DNA of 11,688 nucleotides, taken from contig JAHFIC010000027.1 of the NCBI GenBank assembly GCA_023246555.1, forward strand, positions 1 through 11,688. The letters run 5' to 3'. Below, in pieces: positions 1 to 7,403 of the stretch (the stretch's first letter is position 1; each line of letters starts with the position of its first letter). Origin of the DNA: Candidatus Magasanikiibacteriota bacterium (GTDB taxonomy: Bacteria > Patescibacteriota > Patescibacteriia > Magasanikbacterales > UBA922). The position numbers and the translations under genes are program-made. Below the pieces are notes generated by a model, which saw only the letters and a list, made by a program, of their open reading frames with translations, made no database searches and was not told where the DNA came from.

Positions 1-414
1 TTTTTCACGGCGCAATTCGAGAAAACGATATTTGAGCCGCAGCTCCTCTTCCTCGGCTTCTTTTCGCGCGTCAAAAATTTCAAATGGGAGAACATTTGAT
101 TTGCTCGAAATTTCGAGCGTTTCGGCCTGAATTTCGATCTGCCCGGTTGAAAGTTCTTGATTGACGGTCTTGGCTTCCCGCGCGACGACTGCACCCTCAA
201 CGCGGATCACATATTCATATTTCAATGATTCCGCCACCGAAAAATCCCTGCAAATATCGGGGTGAAACACGACCTGGGTGAGTCCGTACCGGTCCCGAAG
301 ATCAACAAAAATGACGCCACCTAAATCGCGGCGCTTATGCAGCCAACCTGAAAGGGTGACACGCTGCCCTGCCTGCTTTTTTGTCAGTTCGCCACACGTA
401 TGCGTCCGGTACAT
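1..414 (-). CDS. aspS: Aspartate--tRNA ligase, N-terminal part (3' end outside window)
   Basis: Class II aminoacyl-tRNA synthetase that charges tRNA-Asp with aspartate in the cytosol. Only the first 138 codons lie in the window. They cover the OB-fold anticodon-binding domain, with the AspRS signature GWLHKRRDLGGVIFVDLRDR at about residues 23-42 followed by QVVF, and end in the hinge before the catalytic domain. The ATG at 414 is chosen because it gives the usual bacterial AspRS N-terminus and sits eight bases after a -10-like hexamer; there is no SD. Leu31 (in RRDLGG) and Lys82 (in EAKTVN) match the residues that mark discriminating AspRS enzymes, which charge tRNA-Asp only; non-discriminating ones usually carry His and Gly there. 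This fits the asnS gene and tRNA-Asp gene also in the window. The catalytic motifs 2 and 3 are not visible. Confidence 0.95.
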   Translation of the reverse strand, partial: MYRTHTCGELTKKQAGQRVTLSGWLHKRRDLGGVIFVDLRDRYGLTQVVFHPDICRDFSVAESLKYEYVIRVEGAVVAREAKTVNQELSTGQIEIQAETLEISSKSNVLPFEIFDARKEAEEEELRLKYRFLELRREK

Positions 415-422
415 ACCGGACT

Positions 423-451
423 ATGGTAGCATGCCATTCCCCTCTGCGCAA
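423..451 (-). promoter_or_regulatory. Putative aspS promoter, leaderless or nearly so
   Basis: On the minus strand TTGCGC (446-451) and TACCAT (423-428) are 17 bases apart. Each matches four of six sigma-70 consensus positions. Eight bases separate the -10 hexamer from the aspS ATG, so transcription would begin at or within about two bases of the start codon. It diverges from the promoter of the M41 gene. The start point is inferred from spacing only. Confidence 0.5.
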
Positions 452-457
452 CTGGTG

Positions 458-478
458 TGCTATGCTGGAAAAAGGAGG
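458..478 (+). promoter_or_regulatory. Extended -10 promoter and strong SD of the M41 gene
   Basis: TGC-TATGCT (458-466) is an extended -10 element with no good -35. AAAGGAGG (471-478) is a near-perfect SD five bases before the TTG start at 484. If transcription starts about seven bases after the -10 hexamer, the mRNA begins almost on the SD itself, with a leader of about 11 bases. The SD fixes TTG-484 as the start instead of the upstream in-frame GTG-457, which lies before the predicted RNA 5' end. Confidence 0.55.
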
Positions 479-483
479 TTCTT

Positions 484-1260
484 TTGAAAAAGAAAAAAAA
501 ATTCCCCGCCACATCCCTCTCTCCAGAAGAAGAGTGGGTCGTTGCGTACCACGAATGCGGGCATGTGATCGTCTCCACCGCAACCATGTCAGAGGAACTC
601 GTGTGCTATGTGACGATTCGCCCGCAAAAAAAACTGGAGGTGAAGGCTCTCACGCGCATGTTCACCAAACGCGAGATCCTCTCGCGGCAACACATGCTGG
701 CGCGCATCGCGACACACCTTGGCGGTAGAGCCGCCGAGATGCTCGTGTTCGGAGAGCCATACGACGGATCGGACGCCGATATCAACCTCGTAGACGACAT
801 GGTGCGACAACTGATCACCAAGCATGGAATGTCAAAATCCTTTCCGCACATGTGCCTTGACAACCCGCAGCTACGCTACGCGGAAGTAACGCTCGCCGGC
901 ATTGACCGAGAAGTCAAACGGATCACCACTGCGTGTTTTCGCCGCGCGACGGACATTCTTTGGCAATACCGGACAGTCCTTCATGCCATGGCAGTGTATC
1001 TGGTGCTCCACAAAGAAATTATCGGCGATGAGTTGGATAGATTTTTGAAACAAATCAGGCGAAGCAAGCGGCGAATCCGCATTTCAAAAACACGCGATAA
1101 CCCCGCCGATAGATTATCTCTATCGGCGGGAATTTGCTTTTTAGGCGTGTTTCCGAATCTTCGCAATGAAAAATCCTTCAACATCACTCGTCGGCAAAAG
1201 CCGCATCGCGTACGGGACGCTGGTCGACAACATTTTCAAGCCGGACAACTCTACGGGTAG
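484..1260 (+). CDS. Free-standing M41 (FtsH-type) zinc metalloprotease without AAA+ domain
   Basis: The 258-residue product matches only the peptidase half of FtsH. HECGH at residues 23-27 is the zinc motif HExxH. A segment reading ARIATHLGGRAAEMLVFGE (73-91) corresponds to the conserved helix, and Asp99 in GSDADIN corresponds to the third zinc ligand. The helical end (IDREVKRI to IIGDELDRFLKQ, about 140-195) is also FtsH-like. There is no transmembrane segment, Walker A/B or SRH, so any unfolding would have to come from a partner, or substrates must be already unfolded. The start is TTG, preceded by AAAGGAGG. A lysine run at residues 2-6 is encoded by an A-rich tract. The M41 homology ends near 1056; the frame then crosses a terminator hairpin (1102-1130) and runs about 120 bases into the convergent methyltransferase gene before stopping at 1260. 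The last 50 or so residues are therefore doubtful. Function in the cell is inferred from the family only. Confidence 0.8.
   Translation: MKKKKKFPATSLSPEEEWVVAYHECGHVIVSTATMSEELVCYVTIRPQKKLEVKALTRMFTKREILSRQHMLARIATHLGGRAAEMLVFGEPYDGSDADINLVDDMVRQLITKHGMSKSFPHMCLDNPQLRYAEVTLAGIDREVKRITTACFRRATDILWQYRTVLHAMAVYLVLHKEIIGDELDRFLKQIRRSKRRIRISKTRDNPADRLSLSAGICFLGVFPNLRNEKSFNITRRQKPHRVRDAGRQHFQAGQLYG
1102..1142 (+). terminator. Intrinsic terminator between convergent genes, possibly bidirectional
   Basis: A perfect 12-bp stem, CCCGCCGATAGA (1102-1113) with TCTATCGGCGGG (1119-1130), has a five-base loop and is followed on the plus strand by TTTGCTTTTT. On the minus strand a five-T run follows about ten bases after the stem, so it may also serve the operon ending at 1141. 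It lies inside the long M41 reading frame, before the in-frame stop. Confidence 0.8.
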
Positions 1261-2076
1261 AGTTTCGGCGTTGGGAAAACGCGAGAGAAACCGCTCAACT
1301 TGTTTTTCATTTTCCTCCGGCGCAAAGGTGCAGGTGGAATACACGAGCGTCCCCCCGGATTTTAACGCATACCACGCGGAAAACAGTAATTTCCGCTGTT
1401 TATACGCCATTTCTTTGATTTTCCTTTCACTCCAATAGCCGTATGTCTTTGGATCTCCAGCAATAAATCTGGCTTCGGCGCTACAAGGCGCGTCAACAAG
1501 AATTTTATCAAAATACTCGCCATATTCTCCGCACAGGCGTGAGCCGTCTTCCAGGCGAAGTTTCAAAAATCCGCTCTCGTCGAGAACGCCAAGAAGTTCG
1601 AGGTTGTGCTTCAATTTGAAAAACCGCACTTTATTATTATCGTTGGCAATCAATCGCCCTTCTTTTCCCATGAACGCGGCCATCTCGGAAGTTTTACTCC
1701 CCGGCGCGGCAGTCAAATCCAATACGGTTTCTCCGGGCTTGGGATCAAGCACGAGCGGCGGCACCATGGAGGCCAGACTTTGGATATAGATCTTGCCATC
1801 GGTATATATTGGAAGCTCCATGAGTTCGCGTTTGGATTTGTTTTTCAAAATAAACGCATCTTTATACCATGGAATCTGCTGGGTCGATACATTGGCATCG
1901 CGAAGTGTCTGCATCACCTCTTCGCGCGTTGCCTTGATCGTGTTCACTCGAAAACTTGTCAGCCGTTCGATAAAGGTTTTCTCAACCTGAGAAAACAAAG
2001 ACTGACCGAAAATATCGGCCAGTCTAATTATGAATCCTTCAGGAATACCGTGAGATTGCAATTTTTTCTTGGACAC
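1141..2076 (-). CDS. RsmB/RsmF (NSUN)-family RNA cytosine-C5 methyltransferase
   Basis: SAM-dependent enzyme forming 5-methylcytosine in rRNA or tRNA. The 311 residues show SFRVNTIK (41-48), typical of the N-terminal domain of the family; SAM motif I LDLTAAPGSKT (119-129); motif IV DAPCS (195-199) with Cys198; motif VI YSTCTF (246-251) with Cys249; and a terminal RLLP...EGFFIAK. Both family cysteines are present, so activity is expected. It has neither the NusB-like domain of RsmB nor a C-terminal PUA domain as in RsmF, as is common in compact relatives, so the target base cannot be named. The GTG start at 2076 lies 12 bases after the Nudix stop and has no SD, so it is probably translated by coupling; a TTG at codon 6 is an alternative. 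It is the last gene of a four-gene operon. Confidence 0.9.
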   Translation of the reverse strand: MSKKKLQSHGIPEGFIIRLADIFGQSLFSQVEKTFIERLTSFRVNTIKATREEVMQTLRDANVSTQQIPWYKDAFILKNKSKRELMELPIYTDGKIYIQSLASMVPPLVLDPKPGETVLDLTAAPGSKTSEMAAFMGKEGRLIANDNNKVRFFKLKHNLELLGVLDESGFLKLRLEDGSRLCGEYGEYFDKILVDAPCSAEARFIAGDPKTYGYWSERKIKEMAYKQRKLLFSAWYALKSGGTLVYSTCTFAPEENEKQVERFLSRFPNAETLPVELSGLKMLSTSVPYAMRLLPTSDVEGFFIAKIRKHA

Positions 2077-2088
2077 AACGAAAAAAAA

Positions 2089-3132
2089 TTACTTGTATTG
2101 CTCCATCATTTTCCCTACTAAAAAAACCAATGATTTTGACGATGGCACAGTGAGTTCCGGACCAGGATTAACTCTTTTTTGAATCCCGAATATCTGATCA
2201 ATCCGAAGCAATGCTGGTAATATTTTTGTAGTCTTACCGCCATCAGCTAATTCTCTTATCAAAGCTTTTGGGCGAACATCACCATCAATATCTTTTGGGT
2301 TTAATCTCAGCCGATCATATCCCGTCGCAGCCCTGTCCACAATATCAGTACCCTTCAATGTTGTTCTCCCGACGAACAAGAAACTCACATTCGCTTCGTT
2401 TTTTGGATCGCGGGCAATCCCAACACAGGTTAATGATTGGATGTGTTCGTTTGTCAACCCAATCTCTTCTTCCAATTCTCGTCGCATCGCGACAAAAGGG
2501 TCAAGTTCATCATTATCATTTTTATCATTTGCTTCCAAATATCCGCCCGGCACATGCCACGATTGACCATAGGTACTTACTTTTTCTGGATGGCGCTTAG
2601 TAAACAAAATCTTATTATCTGCGGTAAATACGAGTCCACAAATAGCCGGAACCATTGGCTGAAATAATTCTGAAAACCGCTCGATCGTTATCTGATCTTC
2701 TTTTACTGGCACAGTATATTTATATGCCTCATAGGCTTTTGCAAGTCCATCGCCTCGAAACGCTAAGTACTTCCCGTAACTCCCCCATCCATCGACGAGT
2801 TTCACATCGCACTCGTCATCATGCGGAGTAATGTTACTCACATGCATTTTTGGCCAGTCTTGAATTTGTTTGAGTCTGGTTTGGTTCTCTTCGATGATAA
2901 AATTCGCCACATACGATTGAACAAAGTCTAGCGCCTTTCCTTCTTGCTCACTCAAATTTGGCCGACCTTCAAGCGTCATATGGATCCCGCCATCTTCGGC
3001 AAACGGACCAACCGCAAGTAAATCGTTTTTTTCTATCTCTTCTTGTGTCAATTCCGGCTTCACCCTTCCAGAAAAAACTTCCCCAACCTGCCCTTCGAGG
3101 TTAAAAGAATGAAATTCTTGAGTTTCTGACAT
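2089..3132 (-). CDS. Nudix hydrolase with long N-terminal extension
   Basis: Hydrolase of a nucleoside diphosphate linked to another moiety; substrate unknown. The Nudix helix RELEEEIGL (218-226) matches the REUxEExGU core. The conserved glycines occur in WHVPGGYLE (192-200), but about ten acidic/asparagine-rich residues are inserted between them and the catalytic helix. About 160 residues precede the Nudix fold and are unlike typical MutT proteins. The order WHVPGG, spaced Nudix helix, VGIARDPKNEANVSFLFVG recalls NUDT22-type UDP-sugar hydrolases, but this is a resemblance by eye only. ATG at 3132 has no SD and lies 15 bases after the asnS stop. The gene looks visibly richer in A+T than asnS and the Wzz-like gene, which may point to a different origin. 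Confidence 0.85.
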   Translation of the reverse strand: MSETQEFHSFNLEGQVGEVFSGRVKPELTQEEIEKNDLLAVGPFAEDGGIHMTLEGRPNLSEQEGKALDFVQSYVANFIIEENQTRLKQIQDWPKMHVSNITPHDDECDVKLVDGWGSYGKYLAFRGDGLAKAYEAYKYTVPVKEDQITIERFSELFQPMVPAICGLVFTADNKILFTKRHPEKVSTYGQSWHVPGGYLEANDKNDNDELDPFVAMRRELEEEIGLTNEHIQSLTCVGIARDPKNEANVSFLFVGRTTLKGTDIVDRAATGYDRLRLNPKDIDGDVRPKALIRELADGGKTTKILPALLRIDQIFGIQKRVNPGPELTVPSSKSLVFLVGKMMEQYK

Positions 3133-3147
3133 ACACTGAAGAGAAAA

Positions 3148-4443
3148 CTACGGCCTCAACCGCGTAATCGTTCGAGGAAATGGAATGCACTCGCGAATAT
3201 GCTCTACCCCCGCCATCCAGCGCACCATGCGCTCAAGGCCGATGCCGAAACCGGAGTGCGGCACGGCACCAAAACGGCGCGTGTCGAGATACCACGCATA
3301 CTCTTTTTCCGGCAGCCCTTCGTGGCGTATTCGTTCCAAAAGGATATCAATATTTTCTTCGCGCTGGCTCCCGCCAATAATCTCCCCCGCCCCCTCGGTC
3401 GCAATAAGATCGGCATTGAGCACCCGATCCGGACGTATTCCGTCCACTTTCATATAAAAAGACTTGATCGCCTTTGGCCATTTTTCAACAAAAATCGGCA
3501 CATCGCTCTCCTTGGTAAGACGCGCTTCGTCATCGTTCCCCAGATCCTCGCCGTCTTTGATATCGCTCCCGAGCTCACGCAAGCGCAGAATCGTTTCATC
3601 ATAGGAAAGCCGAGTAAACGGCTTTTCGACAATTGCTCGCAACGGCTCGGGGTTCCGTTCGAGGAGTTTGAATTCCTCCTGGCACCGTTCCATGCAGGAA
3701 CTCACAATAAATTTCACGAGCCCCTCTTGGAGGCGCAAATTCTCGTCGTGCTCCACAAACGCCGCCTCGGCATCCATCATCCAAAACTCCGCCAAATGAC
3801 GCTTCGTCTTTGATTTTTCGTTACGAAAAACCGGGCCAAAATCATAACAGCGGCCGACCGACGCAATAGCGGCTTCAATATACAGCTGTCCTGTTTGCGC
3901 CAAATACGCTGTTCCTTCGTCAAAATACTCAACCGGAAACAAAGTCGTCGTCCCCTCGCAAGCATTCGGTGTAAAAATCGGCGAATCGGTGCGGATAAAA
4001 AGCTCCCGGTGCATATAGTCATGCATAGCGGTTTCGATCACATCACGCAGTCGGAGAATCGCCCACTGCCGCTTGCTTCGAAGCCAAAGATGCCGATAAT
4101 CCATGAGAAAATCCGGCCCATGCTCTTTTTTCGCGATCGGATACTCTTCAGCGATCTGAATAGGGATAAGACTCGATACTTGAAGCTCGTAAAGCTGCGC
4201 ATGCTTTGGATGCGGTGAAACTGTGCCGGTAAGCTCGAGCGAAGACTCCTGGGTCAACTGTTCTGCCGCTTCCCAGACAAGCGGTGCCACATGTTGTTTC
4301 GCGACAATCGCTTGCACAAATCCGGAGCCATCGCGAATTTCCAAAAAAATAATCGCCCCGCTGGATCGTTTGTTGTGCAACCAGCCACGCACGGTAACGA
4401 CGTTGCCGACAGAAGATGCAAAATTTTTGATGAATGTGTCCAT
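3148..4443 (-). CDS. asnS: Asparagine--tRNA ligase
   Basis: Class II synthetase charging tRNA-Asn with asparagine. In 431 residues it has the N-terminal OB fold (VRGWLHNKRSSGAIIFLEIRDG, about 18-39; KRSSG is AsnRS-like, where AspRS has RRDxG), motif 2 with FRNEKSKTKRHLAEFW (206-221) and motif 3 GFGIGLERMVRW (398-409) followed by IPFPRT. RHLAEFW and IPFPRT are typical of AsnRS and distinguish it from AspRS. The frame is open up to 4506, but the ATG at 4443 gives the family N-terminus and lies four bases after the stop of the preceding gene; the longer form would overlap that gene. There is no SD, so translation is probably coupled. Direct Asn-tRNA formation makes a discriminating AspRS possible, as the aspS residues suggest. 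Confidence 0.95.
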   Translation of the reverse strand: MDTFIKNFASSVGNVVTVRGWLHNKRSSGAIIFLEIRDGSGFVQAIVAKQHVAPLVWEAAEQLTQESSLELTGTVSPHPKHAQLYELQVSSLIPIQIAEEYPIAKKEHGPDFLMDYRHLWLRSKRQWAILRLRDVIETAMHDYMHRELFIRTDSPIFTPNACEGTTTLFPVEYFDEGTAYLAQTGQLYIEAAIASVGRCYDFGPVFRNEKSKTKRHLAEFWMMDAEAAFVEHDENLRLQEGLVKFIVSSCMERCQEEFKLLERNPEPLRAIVEKPFTRLSYDETILRLRELGSDIKDGEDLGNDDEARLTKESDVPIFVEKWPKAIKSFYMKVDGIRPDRVLNADLIATEGAGEIIGGSQREENIDILLERIRHEGLPEKEYAWYLDTRRFGAVPHSGFGIGLERMVRWMAGVEHIRECIPFPRTITRLRP

Positions 4444-4447
4444 AGAC

Positions 4448-5062
4448 TTATGCGTAGCGTCGGAAAACAAGAGTGCCCATAAGAAGGAGGCCGGCAAGGA
4501 ATCCAAAAAAGGTATTCAAAAATATATTGGGACGCGCGGGAAACCGCGTCGCCGCCGGATGATTCACCGCGCGGATCGTCACATCACCGCCAACATACTC
4601 CCAGCCTTTTGTTTCGAGTGTCTCAACAACAGCGCCAGCCAAATCCACAGCCGCTTTTGGTGTTCTGCCATAGGCGCCCACATTAAGTACTCCCGTGCCA
4701 TAAACCACCGACGCCGAAACCGCTTTTTGCCATCGCCGACGGCGCACGCGCGGAGACACTTCTTCAAATACAGATCGATCAAATGGATACTGGCGCAGGA
4801 GCGTCACCTTTTCAAAAAAATCATCCGTCTTCATGACTTCAGCGATATTTTCGCCCACACGCTCGGCGGATTTCACTACAGTGTACGGATCAACACCATA
4901 GCGAGATTTTGAAATAATCAATACTTGGGCATCTGCGCGATATTCGAATGGAAAGAGTGCGGTGATCCCACAAGAACCTAAAGCAAACAAAACACAAACG
5001 GCAAAAATCGCTTTCCACCGTTTATTTATCACTGCGCTTGGGTGAGACGGAAATAAAAACAT
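4448..5062 (-). CDS. Wzz/YveK-like chain-length determinant family membrane protein
   Basis: A 204-residue protein with one hydrophobic segment near the N-terminus (about 17-38) and another at the C-terminus (about 180-202). Between them is a mostly soluble extracytoplasmic domain beginning YRADAQVLIISKSRYGVDPY. The C-terminal RPNIFLNTFFGFLAGLLL resembles the proline-rich approach to TM2 in Wzz and capsule co-polymerases such as YveK/CapA, which regulate the length of surface polysaccharides. No kinase or Walker domain is fused. It is the first gene of the operon containing asnS, with no obvious functional link to it. ATG at 5062 follows a leader of about 13 bases without SD. Confidence 0.65.
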   Translation of the reverse strand: MFLFPSHPSAVINKRWKAIFAVCVLFALGSCGITALFPFEYRADAQVLIISKSRYGVDPYTVVKSAERVGENIAEVMKTDDFFEKVTLLRQYPFDRSVFEEVSPRVRRRRWQKAVSASVVYGTGVLNVGAYGRTPKAAVDLAGAVVETLETKGWEYVGGDVTIRAVNHPAATRFPARPNIFLNTFFGFLAGLLLMGTLVFRRYA

Positions 5063-5081
5063 AGGTTATTGTGAGCTTGAA

Positions 5082-5110
5082 AGCATATCAAATTGTCGGC
5101 TCTTTGTCAA
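5082..5110 (-). promoter_or_regulatory. Sigma-70-type promoter of the wzz-like/asnS/Nudix/methyltransferase operon
   Basis: On the minus strand a perfect TTGACA (5105-5110) and TATGCT (5082-5087) are 17 bases apart. The -35 overlaps the TGA stop of the upstream PDZ-encoding gene (5107-5109), so the two operons abut. Predicted start of RNA is near 5075, giving a leader of about 13 bases. Confidence 0.8.
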
Positions 5111-6186
5111 TATGCAATCTTACGAATATTCACCTCTTGTTCCATACCGTCGCGAACAATCGCGACCGACAAATCATCCGGAGACAACAGTACCATCCGT
5201 GCAAGATGCTCATCTTTTACCGGTTCATTGTTTATGCGTATTATAATATCGCCGCGCCGAATCTCTGGGATCTGCCGATGCCCTTGGGCCACATAAAATC
5301 CAGACGCAAACTTAATTGCTCCACCGATCTGAACCGCTTCGACCATATACCCTTGAAGTGGAACTCGATCATAGCGAATCGGCTGTTTGGAAAGAACCGA
5401 TGGAAGCTGGCCGCGAATGAGCCAACTCGAAATAAGGGTATGATCGCTCCCCCCAAACCCTAAAAGCGCTCCATTATCGTCGACAAGAATTGATCCATCG
5501 GGAATATACTCAGCCACACGAAACACGTACTCTGGACGCCACACAGGAAACACCGGATCGGTTGTGGCACGCACGACTGTGCCAAGGGCAGCCGCTTTCT
5601 ACTCTTCATGACCGCTTCCGTGGGCGTTATACCACACAGAAATTTCTGAGTGAATTTCATTCCAATCTGCAAATGGAAAAATACGAAAACCGTCGCCATT
5701 CAGTCGAACATACAACAGACCGCTCACAGAGTCAAAGACTGCCGCTTCAATGCGATGCTGAACGCCTTGCGCATCGATTGCCTCCCAATTTTTTTCTCGT
5801 CCCAATCGATAAGATGGAACACGCAACACCGCCCAACCATCGGAAGATAAGAGCGCCGCATGCGTGACCAACGCGCTTTCCGGATAGATTGCGTCACTCG
5901 TTTTTTTGGTCGTGTCGAAAATACTCACGAGGCGTTGCCTTATTCCACTCTCTACGCCAACATCGAGCATATTGTTCTCAGCGCTTCGGCTTCCATCGTG
6001 AATCGCACGAACTCCGTCAAGAGAAAGCGGTGGCACAATCCACGCAAAGGTCATAAGCGCCGCCGAGAAACCAGAGAGCAAGGAAATGCCAAAAATAAAC
6101 AGGATTCCCGGGAGCGCTAAAAATCGCTGATGCAATTTAATATCACAAGATTTTGGCGGCAAATGTGGAGCGCTGCGAGGAGTCAT
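5107..6186 (-). pseudogene. Degenerate trypsin-like/PDZ (HtrA-like) membrane-anchored protein, interrupted by in-frame TAG
   Basis: Two pieces in the same frame, 6186-5599 (195 residues) and a continuation to 5107, are separated by one TAG (5599-5601). Read through, the product has about 358 residues: a TM anchor (about 22-53), an HtrA-like double-barrel region (about 85-245) and a PDZ domain (about 270-355, with IRRGDIIIRINNEPV). The protease site looks dead: SSDGWAVLRVP lacks the His of the usual NAHV, FDSVSGLLYV lacks the Asp of DxxxDLAVL, and PDGSILVD replaces GNSGGPLV, leaving at most one Ser (about 232). ATG at 6186 is four bases after the previous stop; an in-frame TTG at 6207 would overlap that gene. 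The second piece could start at GTG-5574, but no SD is present. The TAG may be a real disruption, a sequencing error or a read-through codon. TAG also ends intact genes here (asnS, smpB, infC). Confidence 0.7.
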
Positions 6187-6190
6187 AATG

Positions 6191-6967
6191 CTATACCCAA
6201 CGAACAAAAAATACGACGGTCGCGGTATACGCCAGTATGTTTGTCAGAAGAAATACGTATTGATTTTTCCAAAGAATACCCTGCGAGCTGAAATGAAATC
6301 GCGCGAGCAGCTGCGCCACATACCAAAGCCAGGTGGTGAGCACGCCAGAAATCTCATAACTGAATGGCAAGAGATGCATTACCCAAATACTTTCACTCAT
6401 CATAAAAAAGAATACCAATATCCAAAGCGCATGCGAACGAATATGGATATCGTGATACAACCGCCACACCAAAAACGATGCGACAGAAAAAAACGCACCG
6501 CCGATGGCACTCAGAAGAAGAAAGGGAACTTGCGGAAAAAAAATACCAATAGCATACAAAGTTGTCATAATCGCCCCCAGATCAAAGGTGAGAATCATCG
6601 CGTGAATCCGCCGAAGCTCTTTAAACTCGTGCACTGCTCCACTTTGTTCGCCTAGCGATATTGAGACAAGAAAAAAAGAAATAACACCAGATAAGAGCAC
6701 AGAAAACCAAAGGAGTGGCGGCCACTCCACAATGCTCACAAGAGAGAACAATGCGATCGTGGTTACGACAGCCAACCCAACAGAAGTTTTTCGGTCACCA
6801 GAAAAACGTGCCAGGCGACGAACAAGCAAGGAAAAAATGACGCACCACAGCGGGGCCATGATAAAAAAGACCCATCGAGATGGGAAAAGGAGAACAATAG
6901 CATACACGCCCATCGCGGCAAGGGCCGTGATGCCGCTCACCGCTATACGCACGTGCGAGATGATCAT
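6191..6967 (-). CDS. Polytopic membrane protein of unknown function
   Basis: I do not recognise this 258-residue protein. It contains about nine hydrophobic stretches of membrane-spanning length spread over its whole length (for example ITALAAMGVYAIVLLFP, WVFFIMAPLWCVIFSLLV and a last one just before the end). The only clearly polar stretch is a loop of about 15-20 residues near 108-122 (GEQSGAVHEFKELRRIH). No catalytic motif stands out. Its ATG overlaps the stop of the preceding gene (ATGA, 6964-6967), so it is translationally coupled. Its TAG stop lies four bases before the ATG of the protease/PDZ gene. The three genes probably make one membrane-associated set. Confidence 0.75.
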   Translation of the reverse strand: MIISHVRIAVSGITALAAMGVYAIVLLFPSRWVFFIMAPLWCVIFSLLVRRLARFSGDRKTSVGLAVVTTIALFSLVSIVEWPPLLWFSVLLSGVISFFLVSISLGEQSGAVHEFKELRRIHAMILTFDLGAIMTTLYAIGIFFPQVPFLLLSAIGGAFFSVASFLVWRLYHDIHIRSHALWILVFFFMMSESIWVMHLLPFSYEISGVLTTWLWYVAQLLARFHFSSQGILWKNQYVFLLTNILAYTATVVFFVRWV

Positions 6968-7347
6968 AAGGACGAAAGCAGATAAAGGAGCTCTTCTTGT
7001 ATTGTGTCTTGCGTTGCCCCAGACGCTACCGATCGTTTCAATGTCTGCAATTGAATCACTGCGGCGAGGTGTGTGTCAAGCGCCGCCTGAGGAACCCGAA
7101 CGCGAAGCAGTGTTTCCTCCACATCGTTCATGAGCGATATCGCATCATCTTCCGATACTCGAATTGAGGCCCTAAGCGCTTCGATCTCTTTTGCGTACTC
7201 ATCGGATATGACTTGTGGTGGGTATGAGAGTTGTTCTGTGCTCTTCCCAACAAATAACAGAATGGCGGTGAGTACGCTTGCCACAAGAAGCAAAACAATA
7301 GTGCTCGAGATGAGAACCCACCAATGAATGGACATTTTTTTGAACAT
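6964..7347 (-). CDS. Small single-TM protein with helical extracytoplasmic domain
   Basis: I do not recognise this 127-residue protein. One strong hydrophobic segment (about 9-34, WWVLISSTIVLLLVASVLTA onward) is followed by about 90 residues rich in Ala, Glu, Leu and Val that look mainly alpha-helical or coiled-coil. The short positive N-terminus (MFKK) suggests a cytoplasmic N-terminus with the helical domain outside. It is the first gene of the operon running to 5107. The ATG at 7347 is eight bases after a TATACT hexamer and has no SD. Confidence 0.75.
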   Translation of the reverse strand: MFKKMSIHWWVLISSTIVLLLVASVLTAILLFVGKSTEQLSYPPQVISDEYAKEIEALRASIRVSEDDAISLMNDVEETLLRVRVPQAALDTHLAAVIQLQTLKRSVASGATQDTIQEELLYLLSSL

Positions 7348-7355
7348 ACAAAAAT

Positions 7356-7384
7356 AGTATACATGAAATCTGCCACATGGTTAA
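7356..7384 (-). promoter_or_regulatory. Putative promoter of the membrane-protein operon, leaderless
   Basis: On the minus strand TTAACC (7379-7384) and TATACT (7356-7361) are 17 bases apart. TATACT matches five of six -10 positions. Eight bases (ATTTTTGT) separate it from the ATG at 7347, the same spacing as for smpB and aspS, so the mRNA should have no leader or only about two bases. Confidence 0.65.
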
Positions 7385-7403
7385 ATTCCCAGCGACAGAA
7401 CCA

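Noticed and set aside
4444..4506. Longer asnS start at 4506
   Set aside because: It would overlap the Wzz-like gene by 59 bases and add residues absent from the family; ATG-4443 has the typical N-terminus.
4970..4981. Lipobox-like LGSC in the Wzz-like protein
   Set aside because: The Cys lies within a long hydrophobic segment that fits the TM1 of the chain-length family; the match to a lipobox is loose.
5599..5601. TAG as a reassigned sense codon in this genome
   Set aside because: TAG ends several intact genes here (asnS, the 6191 gene, smpB, infC) at the expected family length.
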